From positions 1 through 64,000 of the forward strand of contig JAIELK010000016.1 of assembly GCA_019753175.1 (NCBI GenBank): a DNA stretch of 64,000 nucleotides, in the 5' to 3' direction. The stretch is from Hyphomonadaceae bacterium. GTDB lineage: Bacteria; Pseudomonadota; Alphaproteobacteria; Caulobacterales; Aquidulcibacteraceae. This document shows, piece after piece, positions 54,442 through 63,476 of this stretch. Position numbers and translations under genes: made by a program. The notes below the pieces were generated by a model. The model was not told the DNA's origin. It did no database searches and saw nothing but the letters and a program-made list of their open reading frames with translations. Position 1 is the first letter of the stretch. Each line of letters starts with the position of its first letter.

Positions 54442-56832
54442 ATGTGGAACTTCGCCCAGATCTTGATCGCCCGCGGCGTCGCACGTGTGCGGCCGCGGGC
54501 GATGCTCGTTGTCGCATCGCTTCTGCTCATTGCGACGCATGTCAGCGGCGCTGTGCGCCCATTGGATGATGCGCTCTCCACCAACCGCGCTCATCTGCAA
54601 ACGCGCGCGCCAACGGGTGGTATTGTCGTCGTCGAGATCGATTCAGCAAGCCTTCGCGAAGCGCAAACATGGCCCTGGCCGCGAGAGCGCTTTGCAACGG
54701 CGATCCGCAATCTGCGCGCCGCAGGCGCGCACTTGGTGGCGTTCGACGTCGACTTCAGTGCGCGCTCCACAACGACCGACGATGCCTTGCTGGGCGCCGC
54801 GATAGACGCCGAACCGGGCGCGGTTGTGCTGCCAGCCTTCCTTCAGCCCCATAGCCTCATCGAAAACGCGCCGCTTGCCTCGCTGTCGCGAGATGCTGTC
54901 GTTGCAAGCGTCAATGTGCCGATTGATCCTGACGGGCGCGTGCGTCACTACTTCCGCGGCTATGCCAACCGCGAGCACTATCGCGCATCGATGGGCGCGG
55001 TGCTCGCAGGCGTCGCATATGGCGAGACCGCGCCGTTCCTGATCGATTACGGCATTCGCGTCTCCGAGATCGATCGCATCAGTTTCCGGGATGCTTATCG
55101 CGGCGCCTTCGACCCGCAGCGCGTGCGTGGCCGGGTCGTGCTCGTTGGCGCGACCGCTGTCGAACTTGGTGACGAATTTGCAACGCCGCTCCATGCGGCG
55201 ATGCCCGGCGTGCTGGTGCACGCCTTGGCCTACGAAAGCCTGGTGCAGGATCGGGCGCTGGTGCAGCCGAGTGGGGTTATCACGCTGCTGCTCGCCCTCG
55301 TCGTCCTATTCGCGCTGTGGCCGCCGCGGCGGTCGCTCGATCTCACACGCTTGTTCATCCGGCAAGGCGCCGTGCTGTCGCTCGCCGTGTTGGCGCCAAT
55401 GCTGCTGTACGCGGTCGCGCCGCTCAGTGTTGAAACCGGTTTGCTGATCGTGGCGCAAGCGTTGTGCGCCTTCGTCAGCGTGTGGCGTGAGCTTGATCGT
55501 CGCGCGCGAGAAATCGTGAGTCAGCGCGAAGCCCACCTCGCCTTCGTCGCGCTCCATGATCCAGAAACGAATCTGCCGAATCGGCGCGCCATGCTCGCGC
55601 AACTTGGCGAGACGATAGAGGGCGAGGGCGCCGGCGGCTCAGCGATCGCCGTCCTTGCCATCGGCATCGACCGCTTCGCCCTGCTTCGTGGCGCGATCGG
55701 TTATGGCGCGGCCAATCAAGCCGTGCAGGCGCTGGCGTCACAGCTCGTGGCGTGCACCGGCGCGGCCAAGGCACACCACATCTCCACTTCGGTGCTCGGC
55801 GTGACGCTTCGAGCGCCCTCCGAAGCCGCTGCCAAGCACCGGTGTGCTGAAGCCTTGAGCGCACTGAACTCTGGCGTCGAGATCGACGGCCAGCGCGTCG
55901 AGCTCAGTGTCCGTGCTGGCGTCGCCGCCGCTGTTGTCGGCGCCTGTTCCGCCGAGCGCTTATTGGAGTGCGCAACGCTCGCGCTTGACCAAGCAAGGCT
56001 GAAGCGCACTCGGTGCGTGAACTTCGGAGAGGCCGAGATCGTCGATCCCAAAGTGCAGCTCGCACTACGATCCGATGTCGGCAGAGGATTGGCGTGCAAC
56101 GAATTCAGCCTGTTGTACCAGCCCAAGGTTTCCGCGCGCAGCGGTGTTATTGTCGGCGCCGAGGCGTTGATGCGGTGGCGCCATCCGGTGCACGGACAAG
56201 TGGCGCCAGATCGCTTTATCGCGGCCGCGGAAGAGACCGGCGCGATCGATGTGTTGACCCGCTGGGCCTTCATGCAAGCAGTTTCGGATCAGGCGGAAAT
56301 GGCGGCGCACGGGGTAACGCCGCCGCTGTCGATTAACATCTCCGGACGTTCGTTGATCGATGAATCGTTTCGTGCGTTCGTGGTCGACGTAGCACGCCGC
56401 CATAAGGCCAACCTTTGCCTCGAGATCACAGAAACCGCGATCATCGACGATCCGAACACCGCCATGGCATCGCTGGCCGCGTTCCGCGAAGCGGGTCTCG
56501 CCATCTCGATCGACGATTACGGCGCGGGTCTATCATCGCTGTCGTATCTGAAACAGATTGCCGCTGACGAGCTGAAGCTCGACAAGTCGTTGATCGATGA
56601 CTTGAAGACGAGAGCGAGGGATCGACTGATCGTCAAATCGACGATCGACTTGGCGCACGGCCTTGGCTTGACCGTCGTGGCCGAGGGCGTCGAAGACGAG
56701 ACGGATTTTGCCTTGCTCGCGGCGATGGGCTGCGACTGCATTCAGGGGTACTTCGTCTCGCCGCCGGTGTCGCGTGACGAGTTCGTGGCGCTGAACGCCG
56801 CGGCGCCGGCGCGCTGGGCGACTGCCCTGTAA
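54442..56832 (+). CDS. CHASE2 / degenerate GGDEF / EAL protein
   Basis: 796 residues. TM1 (~20-38), a CHASE2 sensor (~45-275; VVEIDSASLREAQTWPWPR, RVVLVGATAVELGD), three hydrophobic helices (~278-360), a GGDEF-like domain (~370-535) and an EAL domain (~548-785). The GGDEF signature is lost (the aligned position reads TSVLGVTL), so this half is not an active cyclase. EAL is intact (GAEALMRW, ITETAII, IDDYGAGLSS). It should act as a c-di-GMP phosphodiesterase controlled by an external signal, perhaps through the FecR-domain neighbour. Confidence 0.93.
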   Translation: MWNFAQILIARGVARVRPRAMLVVASLLLIATHVSGAVRPLDDALSTNRAHLQTRAPTGGIVVVEIDSASLREAQTWPWPRERFATAIRNLRAAGAHLVAFDVDFSARSTTTDDALLGAAIDAEPGAVVLPAFLQPHSLIENAPLASLSRDAVVASVNVPIDPDGRVRHYFRGYANREHYRASMGAVLAGVAYGETAPFLIDYGIRVSEIDRISFRDAYRGAFDPQRVRGRVVLVGATAVELGDEFATPLHAAMPGVLVHALAYESLVQDRALVQPSGVITLLLALVVLFALWPPRRSLDLTRLFIRQGAVLSLAVLAPMLLYAVAPLSVETGLLIVAQALCAFVSVWRELDRRAREIVSQREAHLAFVALHDPETNLPNRRAMLAQLGETIEGEGAGGSAIAVLAIGIDRFALLRGAIGYGAANQAVQALASQLVACTGAAKAHHISTSVLGVTLRAPSEAAAKHRCAEALSALNSGVEIDGQRVELSVRAGVAAAVVGACSAERLLECATLALDQARLKRTRCVNFGEAEIVDPKVQLALRSDVGRGLACNEFSLLYQPKVSARSGVIVGAEALMRWRHPVHGQVAPDRFIAAAEETGAIDVLTRWAFMQAVSDQAEMAAHGVTPPLSINISGRSLIDESFRAFVVDVARRHKANLCLEITETAIIDDPNTAMASLAAFREAGLAISIDDYGAGLSSLSYLKQIAADELKLDKSLIDDLKTRARDRLIVKSTIDLAHGLGLTVVAEGVEDETDFALLAAMGCDCIQGYFVSPPVSRDEFVALNAAAPARWATAL

Positions 56833-56866
56833 CAGCGTTGCGCGTGGGCCTTAGGGCGTAGCGGTC

Positions 56867-58798
56867 TTAGTTCGGCACGCTCATGTTCTTGCCCGCAAAC
56901 ACGGCTTGCCAGCTCTCGAGTTCCTCGACGAAAATGGTTTCGACCGCACGAGCAAGGCGGACAGCGGCGCTGTAGTCGAGCGCGTGGTGCCTTAAGCGCT
57001 CACTGTCCAGATGCTGCAGCAGCAGCGCGAGTTTGCCGGCGGCGACATCCGATATTGTGGCGAAGCGCTCGAAGTCGCCAAAGAACCGTATGCCCGATAT
57101 GGTGGCGCCGGACATCGGCAGCGCCACGGCAAGGAAGGCGGCCCACGGCTCAAACCAGGCCGGCGCGGTCAACTGCATGAAGTTGAGTGTGACTGCGATC
57201 ACCGAAATCAAGAGGGCGGCGCTGAACAGCCGGATCGACCATGTGTCGAGGCGTTTGTGAACGGCATGAAGACGCGCGGCTTTCATGCGGTGATAATTCA
57301 GCTGATCGTCGATGTGCTGCCGCAGTACCTCGAATAAGTAAGTTTGGAGGTACTGTGCGCTGATCTTAAGCGGCGGCAGCCCTATTTCGCGGATGCTAGC
57401 GCGGGCGTATTCTTCCGGCCAAGACGATTGTACGCTGCGGGGCCAGCGCGCTGCTGGGCGTATGACGCCCAGCGGCAGCAGAAAAAAGTTGTGGCGCAAG
57501 TATTCGGCGACACGCCGGCTTTCTAACCAACGCCGATGCCAGTGCAGATTCACGCCAAGCAACGTGACGATGATGATCAACGCGATGAGAGCGAGCTCTG
57601 CAATGCCGAACCCGAGATCTCCTTCAAGGCCCAATGGGGCGTCGCCGGTATTGGCAAGCACCGCCAAAGCCGCCAGCACAAAGTTGAGCACCATTCCACC
57701 GCGATAGGCGTCGGAGAGTTCAGTGGCGATCGAGTCGGCCCAGCCGAAGCGATCGCTGAACCTAGTCGCCAGGGTTTCAAGCCACGGATTGTTCGCGCCC
57801 ACGAGGCTTGTTAGTTGAAGCAGGGCGCTCCGCCACTGTAATGCACCGTGTTCGCTCGGAGCCGGAAATCTCACGCGCAGCGCCGTCGATGATGACTGGG
57901 GCGTGGACCCGAAGAGGCGCTCAATCAACCGATAGGCCCGCCAGAGCCAGAAGTTGCCGTGGCGCTGGCGTTCGCGGAGGTAGCGCGCAGCAGCGCCGGT
58001 TGGCAGGCAACACCGGCCGCGTTGCTCCAACTCGGCGAGTAGGATGGCGATGGCGCTGGCGCTGGGCTCAGGCGGGTTTGCGATATCTTCCGGCGATCGC
58101 AGCAGCCGGACGCGATCCGGCGCGGCGGCGTCAATCCAGATGACGGGCAGCTCCGCTTCCAGCGCTTGGCGGATTGTGTGGCCGGTGCCGCCAATAAAGG
58201 CGTGCGATCCGCCATCCCAGATGGCCAAGAGCAGGTCGCTCTGATCAAGCGCCGTACGCGCCGCCAAGGCGTAACGTTCCGAGGCTTCCGCCTCGAAGCT
58301 GTCCTTCAGGTCGCTGTCGCGCGCAGCGCCGATCCAGCCAGCAGCAAAGTGCTCGTCACGCTCGGCCAATGCGAATACGCGCGCCCTGCGCGCGAGCGAG
58401 AAAAAAACCGAAATGGCGGCATTTTCTGAGGGGGTGACGTTTTTCTCGGCATCCGCCGCCTGTTCAAGCAATGCACGGCGCGTCTCTTCGTCGTCGCCCG
58501 GACCAGATGCGCCGATCGCGCTTGTCAACGCGGGGCCGAAAGGCAGGGGCGCGACAATCTCCCAGTTGAGGGCTTGCCCAAGGCGCGCCGCAGCCTGGTC
58601 GACCCCATCGGCGAGCATTGTATGAAGTTTGATTTGGGCAAAACCGGCGCTCGCTTCATGGATGACCGCGAAGGCGGTGTTGAGCGCATCTTCCACGGCG
58701 GCGCTTCGGCCAGTCAGCCCGGGATGTGCGCTGCGGTGGCCGGTGACGGTGATCGACAGGCCCACCGCGGCTGCTGGTGGTCGTGCGCGCCGCCGCAT
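56867..58798 (-). CDS. SLOG-like domain protein with four TM helices (conflict-system effector candidate)
   Basis: 643 residues from the ATG at 58798 (AAGGGGG upstream; a GTG at 58804 adds two). The N-terminal ~250 residues look like a SLOG/LOG-type nucleotide-binding fold: ITVTGHRSAHPGL at the first strand, MLADGVDQAAARLG, IVAPLPF, then DLLLAIWDGGSHAFIGGTGHT and LPVIWID. A middle region has a few helices, then four TM helices: ~368-386, ~400-420, ~522-542 and ~550-572, with a VAEYLRH segment between pairs. In conflict systems a SLOG domain joined to SLATT-like membrane helices senses or binds a nucleotide signal and forms pores. It is divergent from the NACHT-FGE operon with 45 bp between starts. 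Confidence 0.75.
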   Translation of the reverse strand: MRRRARPPAAAVGLSITVTGHRSAHPGLTGRSAAVEDALNTAFAVIHEASAGFAQIKLHTMLADGVDQAAARLGQALNWEIVAPLPFGPALTSAIGASGPGDDEETRRALLEQAADAEKNVTPSENAAISVFFSLARRARVFALAERDEHFAAGWIGAARDSDLKDSFEAEASERYALAARTALDQSDLLLAIWDGGSHAFIGGTGHTIRQALEAELPVIWIDAAAPDRVRLLRSPEDIANPPEPSASAIAILLAELEQRGRCCLPTGAAARYLRERQRHGNFWLWRAYRLIERLFGSTPQSSSTALRVRFPAPSEHGALQWRSALLQLTSLVGANNPWLETLATRFSDRFGWADSIATELSDAYRGGMVLNFVLAALAVLANTGDAPLGLEGDLGFGIAELALIALIIIVTLLGVNLHWHRRWLESRRVAEYLRHNFFLLPLGVIRPAARWPRSVQSSWPEEYARASIREIGLPPLKISAQYLQTYLFEVLRQHIDDQLNYHRMKAARLHAVHKRLDTWSIRLFSAALLISVIAVTLNFMQLTAPAWFEPWAAFLAVALPMSGATISGIRFFGDFERFATISDVAAGKLALLLQHLDSERLRHHALDYSAAVRLARAVETIFVEELESWQAVFAGKNMSVPN

Positions 58799-58843
58799 TG
58801 ACACCCCCTTTGATCTCTCGGGAGGTTACAATAGTGTCACGCC
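58799..58843. promoter_or_regulatory. Very short divergent intergenic region
   Basis: 45 bp between the starts of the SLOG-TM gene and the NACHT-FGE operon. It must hold, or overlap, both promoters, which would tie their expression together. GGGAGG at 58820-58825 is ~18 bp from the ATG at 58844, too far for normal ribosome binding, so the + strand mRNA may be leaderless or start further in. Confidence 0.35.
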
Positions 58844-61800
58844 ATGATTGGCGCAAACACAGTTGATGGCTTCGTTAGCACCCGCAGCGAGGGCAAACGG
58901 ATCGGCCAGCGGCTTATGTCCCGTTTGCTTAAGTGTGAGCCGGTGATCCGAGCAGCCGGCCATGCCGACTGCAAAGGCGACCATGCCATTGCGGCGCGGC
59001 GCTTCATTATGGGCGCGCACTTCGGTGTGGTTTTTCTCGAGCCGGCCGGATTTCGTTCCGAACCTGGCGACCCATGGCCGTGCTTTCAGTTCATCGAAAT
59101 GAAAGCGATGTGGGAGCGGGCAAGCAAGGCCGAGCGAACGCGTAAGCCATTCTTGGGCATCCCCGTGATCTTGGACCACGCAGCGGCTGGCTCGGTCACA
59201 CGCTACTTCGATCGCCTGATAGCGGAAGCCGCCGCCCACAACGACGCCGATCCGATCAAGTGGTGGTCCGACCAGAGCTGCCTAATTCTACGTGATTATA
59301 GAAACCTTGGATCGGAACAGTTTGTCGAAGGTCTTAAGCTCATTGTTGGCCGCATCGAAGAGCACATGGACACGATCAGGGGCGTGGTGGAGGACGCGCC
59401 GCCCTTGAACATCTCCCAAGCGTGCGTCGCGCCTAATCAACCTCAGGACGCTACGACCAAGGACGGCATCGAAGATCTTGCTGCGGCGATGCAGGCTTTT
59501 GCCGAACTGGAGCGAGACTATTTGCAGAGCGCGATTGAGAACTGGTGTCGCGCCAGAATCGCCGACGGCGTAACACTGTCCGACAGCGCCTTTAGGTTCC
59601 AACCGTCGCGCTTCGTCGAGTTTACCGCTAGTCAGCACGCTCGCGATGGCAGTCGCGATGTTTCGATCGAACGTCATCCGCTGTCGCATTGGTTGTTCAA
59701 GACACAATCTTTGCCGTTGCTCCTCGTGGGTGAAGGGGGCGCTGGAAAAACAACGGCGCTGACGGCCGCGGCGTGCGCCTTCGCAGCGGGGATTGATCCG
59801 GGCCTCAAGCAATTTGGTAAGCAGATCGCGCATGGACAATGGCTTGAGACAGCCGCGGCGAGTCTGTCCGGAAACGATGCGCCCGCTTATATGCCTGTCG
59901 TCATGCGCTGTGTGGATGCGGTGGCATCCATCGGCGATCAGACCATCGACAGCGATGCGCTGATAGCGGCGGTGCTTGCGCATATGCGCAAGGTTGCGGA
60001 GCAAGAGGCGGACGCGCAACCGGGCAAGCGCGAGCGCGACCAGTTTGTCGCCAGACTGAAGCGTCAACCGTATGTGCTTATGCTTGACGGTCTCGATGAG
60101 TTGGCCGACCCCGATAAGCGTCACCAACTGTTCCTGGGGGCGAACAATCTGGTTCGGCGTCTGCACCAAAGCCACTTCCGTGTGATGGTGACAACGCGGG
60201 GTGGTTATGAGCCTAAGAGCGATGACGTGACGCGGGTCGTCCTCGACGAGCCGCTCGCATCTTGGGAGCACATCGAAACATTCATCCGGCGGTTTACGTC
60301 AAAGCGTCAGGAGCAGGAAAAGCTCTTGGCGGCTGCACGAGCGGTGCGGGCGCTTGGCGACGGGCGTAACGCGCCTTTACGCACGCCGTTGTTACTGAGT
60401 GCGTTTTGCTGCATTGCACTGGAGCATGCCGATCCGGCGACAAGGCTCTCCCAATTCTGCGAGCGCACTGTCGACTATCTGCTCCATGGCAGGAATTTTT
60501 CGGCCCTCGGCGCGGCGCAGCTAAGGTCGGCGGAAAAGACGGAAGAGATCGCGCGACGAATTCTTCGAAAGTTCGCACACGCCTTCGTAACGAACAGACG
60601 CGGCGAGATTCGACTGGGCGAAGACGCAGTCGGAGCGTGGCTGCGCCGCGAAGCGGCGGGTCTGGGCTTGAGCCCGCTCGACCTGCCGGCGGCGAAAGCG
60701 ATTGTGCGTGAGCTTGCAGCGCAATCCAATCTGTTCCGCCTCGAAGGCGACAACACATATGCCTTCGACAACAACGCCATGTTCTGGGAGTACCTTGCCG
60801 GAGAAGAGATTGCGGCCACCGGCCGTTCCGGCGAGTTCGCTGCGGCGCAGCGGATCGAGGCGCCGGCGTGGTGCTCGGCGCTCAAGTTCGCGCACGCCAT
60901 TAACATCGACTCAGCGCCGGAGGGGCAGGCGCTTGATGCGCCAGTGACGTTGCTTCAGCTAGCCGCCTCCAATAGCGACGCGGCGCGTGCGTTCACGGTA
61001 GCGCACTTTGCGCTCGGGATGCTGGGCGAGGCCGTGCCGGCTGACGACATCGACGGCGAGATAGCATCAGAGCTGCGCGCCGTGCTTCGATCGGCTGTCG
61101 ATGTCTATCGCAAGTGGCATAAGGATTGGCGCGCGTCGACGCGCGCTACCTACTGCGACACATTCTACCGAATCGGGCGGCGCAATAACGCGGAGCGAAC
61201 AGCGCTAGCGGTTGATCAGATGCTCGAGATGATGCTGGCGCCGCGGCGGCGCTGGATCGAAGTCAACTCATCGGACCTGCCGGCCGGCTTCATGGTCGCT
61301 GACGCGCCTGTTCTGGTGTCGGAGTATCGGCGCTTTGTCGACGACCCGGCGGCCCATGAAGACAGATGGTGGCCCAATGCGAGACCCACCCGGGCGGAAC
61401 AGAATCCGCGTCTTCTTATCGATGATCCGAGTGATCTTCATGCGGCCGCAGTGAAACGCCGTGATGGCTGGGTCGAGCAGATGGAGCGCCCCGGTTCGCC
61501 GGTGGTTTCCGTCAGTTTCTATGAAGCGGTGGCCTACGCTTTGTGGTTCGACCAGCGGTCTCGCGCTGCGCCCGAAGGCCTGCAACAGCATGAGGTGATA
61601 CGTCTGCCGACTGAGCTAGAGTGGGCGGCGCTGCTCCGCTGGGCGGCGAAGGGTGCACATTACCCGTGGGGTGAAGTCAGTTTGGAGGATAATCCTGAGC
61701 GGATAAACTGGCTCCGCGCTGACATAGATCACCCATCTTCTCCGGGCGTGTTTGATCCGATCGGTGCAGAAGGGCTCTACGATTTGGGGTCGAACGTGAG

Positions 61801-61996
61801 TTGCTGGACTATTCCTGTCGACGCCACCTCAATCTGGCCACCGGATTTGACTGGCCGCGCGGCCATGAGTGGTGGCTCGTGGCTGGAGTTCAAGCAAGAT
61901 GTGTTCGCGGTCGGGTCAGAGCCGAATCTCGAAATGCCAACTTACCGCCAATCAGGGCTTGGCTTCAGGTTAGTGCGGGCGCCGCGTCTGAAATGA
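58844..61996 (+). CDS. TIR-like/NACHT-type NTPase/FGE-sulfatase-fold protein
   Basis: 1050 residues in three parts. Residues 1-~180: an alpha/beta domain with VDGFVSTRSEGKRIGQRL at the start and CFQFIEMKAMWERA, which is like the TIR helix with the catalytic Glu; TIR identity is tentative. ~230-640: a NACHT-type STAND NTPase with Walker A VGEGGAGKTTAL (~294-305), Walker B YVLMLDGLDELADP (~409-422), sensor Arg in RVMVTTRGG and TPLLLSAFCC. ~810-1048: FGE-sulfatase (C-type-lectin) fold with VVSVSFYEAVAYALW, IRLPTELEWAALLRW, YPWGEV and MSGGSW ... GLGFRLVR. In such proteins NACHT is a switch, TIR an NAD-cutting effector and FGE a ligand sensor. First gene of a three-gene operon. Confidence 0.8.
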   Translation: MIGANTVDGFVSTRSEGKRIGQRLMSRLLKCEPVIRAAGHADCKGDHAIAARRFIMGAHFGVVFLEPAGFRSEPGDPWPCFQFIEMKAMWERASKAERTRKPFLGIPVILDHAAAGSVTRYFDRLIAEAAAHNDADPIKWWSDQSCLILRDYRNLGSEQFVEGLKLIVGRIEEHMDTIRGVVEDAPPLNISQACVAPNQPQDATTKDGIEDLAAAMQAFAELERDYLQSAIENWCRARIADGVTLSDSAFRFQPSRFVEFTASQHARDGSRDVSIERHPLSHWLFKTQSLPLLLVGEGGAGKTTALTAAACAFAAGIDPGLKQFGKQIAHGQWLETAAASLSGNDAPAYMPVVMRCVDAVASIGDQTIDSDALIAAVLAHMRKVAEQEADAQPGKRERDQFVARLKRQPYVLMLDGLDELADPDKRHQLFLGANNLVRRLHQSHFRVMVTTRGGYEPKSDDVTRVVLDEPLASWEHIETFIRRFTSKRQEQEKLLAAARAVRALGDGRNAPLRTPLLLSAFCCIALEHADPATRLSQFCERTVDYLLHGRNFSALGAAQLRSAEKTEEIARRILRKFAHAFVTNRRGEIRLGEDAVGAWLRREAAGLGLSPLDLPAAKAIVRELAAQSNLFRLEGDNTYAFDNNAMFWEYLAGEEIAATGRSGEFAAAQRIEAPAWCSALKFAHAINIDSAPEGQALDAPVTLLQLAASNSDAARAFTVAHFALGMLGEAVPADDIDGEIASELRAVLRSAVDVYRKWHKDWRASTRATYCDTFYRIGRRNNAERTALAVDQMLEMMLAPRRRWIEVNSSDLPAGFMVADAPVLVSEYRRFVDDPAAHEDRWWPNARPTRAEQNPRLLIDDPSDLHAAAVKRRDGWVEQMERPGSPVVSVSFYEAVAYALWFDQRSRAAPEGLQQHEVIRLPTELEWAALLRWAAKGAHYPWGEVSLEDNPERINWLRADIDHPSSPGVFDPIGAEGLYDLGSNVSCWTIPVDATSIWPPDLTGRAAMSGGSWLEFKQDVFAVGSEPNLEMPTYRQSGLGFRLVRAPRLK

Positions 61997-62012
61997 CATC
62001 TTTGGAGGGGGC

Positions 62013-63476
62013 ATGGCGAAGGGTAAGGCAAAGCGGGTTACAACGAAGCAGAAAGCCAAGGCGCCATCGCGTTCGAACCTGAAAAAGAACGTCACGAAGG
62101 GCGTCAAGGCGCGTGCGGCGCAAGCCAGCAAGAACGCGGCCAAGAACAAGGCGGCGAAGACCGAGAAAGCAACGTCACGCGGGCAGCCGCGGGGTTCGCC
62201 CGCTCGCGCAGAAAAACCCGCGGTGCGCGGCAAGCCAGAGCGTACGCTCCGGGTGGACCTCCGCCACGATAATGATTCCACGGAGGTGTTCTGGAGTTTG
62301 CCGGGACGGGCGCCACGCGATCGTGAAGCCAAGGTCGGAGAAGAAGGCTGGGCGTGGGATGGCTATTACGTGTCCGCCAGCCTCATTGACCGCCTTGGCG
62401 AGACAATCCGCGATCACCTGCATGAGCTTCAGGCGCTGGACTGGGTGGTGACGGACGAAGGCGTCAAGGGTGAGGTTACGCGCTGCAAAGCGATACTCGG
62501 CCAGCTCATTGACACGGGGCGTGAACTGCACGCCGCCATCCTGAGGGGTCTGGATGGCGATGATTTGTCGATGAAGCGGGCGGAGCGTTTCAGAGAATGG
62601 TTCAACAAGAACGTTCTTTCTGCGCCTGCCGGAACTTGGCGCATCGAAGTCATCCACGCCAAGTATTCGCGCACGATTGCACCATGGGCGCTGGCGTGCG
62701 TGCCGATGCGACGCGAGGACATGGCGCAGCTCGATCCGCGCAAGCCGGATCAGTATTCGGATTTCTGGGGAGCGCGATTTAAGCTTGCCGTGAGAGGCAA
62801 CACGCGCGACGCCCGCGACGGCTCGGACACACGCGACGGCGGCAACATGCGGCTGGCGTGTGTGCTCGAACTCGACGAGTATGCGGTGACTCAGATGGAG
62901 AGCCGCCGCCCCGGAGAGGCCGAACGGATGCGCGATCATCTGGGCTGGGATAAGGACGGTTACGTCGAACTCGCGCAGAAACACATGCGCAAGGATTTAT
63001 TTTGGTACGTATCGCTGCAGGCGGACAAGGGCTCTTTCGTAATCGGAAAGGACGCGATCAGCTCGTCGGACTTGGCCGAAAACTCGACACTCAACGCCAA
63101 CACCGATCGCATTGTCTTGATGCTCCTCGATGGCGATGCAGTGATAAGAGGCGACCGCGGTCCAGATTGGCTGCGGCACGCGCTTGCGCTTGGCCGTTCC
63201 GGGCTGATTGCGGTCGAAACCGACATTAGAAACAATCGGATCAAGCATTTCGGTTGGTACATCTTGCGCGACATCCTGACTTCGGAGAAGCCGCTGCTTG
63301 ACGCCATGTCGGCGGCCCGGCGCAAGTTCTGGCCGCTGGGTTTGCTGTACGGCATCTATTGCAGTCCAGTGCACACCGCAGTGATGCCGCCGCCTGCGCA
63401 AACCATCCGTCAGGTCGACGACTGGATCAGCATCATCCGCTCCATCCCGCAAGAAGAAGCGCAGAGTTCATCATGA
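62013..63476 (+). CDS. Lys/Ala-rich tail plus CHAT-like (caspase-fold) protein
   Basis: 487 residues. Residues 1-~75 are very rich in Lys and Ala (e.g. AKGKAKRVTTKQKAKA), a flexible basic tail like those binding nucleic acid. The rest resembles a CHAT domain: TIAPWALACVPMR (~220-232, the iPWELL-like strand) and, near the end, DWLRHALALGRSGLIAVETDI and LLDAMSAARRKFWPLGLLYG, matching the C-terminal CHAT blocks. The strand expected to carry the catalytic Cys reads RIVLMLLDGDAV, with no Cys, so protease activity is doubtful. Ribosome site GGAGGGGG. It lies 16 bp after the NACHT-FGE gene and overlaps the nSTAND gene by 4 nt (ATGA). Confidence 0.65.
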   Translation: MAKGKAKRVTTKQKAKAPSRSNLKKNVTKGVKARAAQASKNAAKNKAAKTEKATSRGQPRGSPARAEKPAVRGKPERTLRVDLRHDNDSTEVFWSLPGRAPRDREAKVGEEGWAWDGYYVSASLIDRLGETIRDHLHELQALDWVVTDEGVKGEVTRCKAILGQLIDTGRELHAAILRGLDGDDLSMKRAERFREWFNKNVLSAPAGTWRIEVIHAKYSRTIAPWALACVPMRREDMAQLDPRKPDQYSDFWGARFKLAVRGNTRDARDGSDTRDGGNMRLACVLELDEYAVTQMESRRPGEAERMRDHLGWDKDGYVELAQKHMRKDLFWYVSLQADKGSFVIGKDAISSSDLAENSTLNANTDRIVLMLLDGDAVIRGDRGPDWLRHALALGRSGLIAVETDIRNNRIKHFGWYILRDILTSEKPLLDAMSAARRKFWPLGLLYGIYCSPVHTAVMPPPAQTIRQVDDWISIIRSIPQEEAQSSS

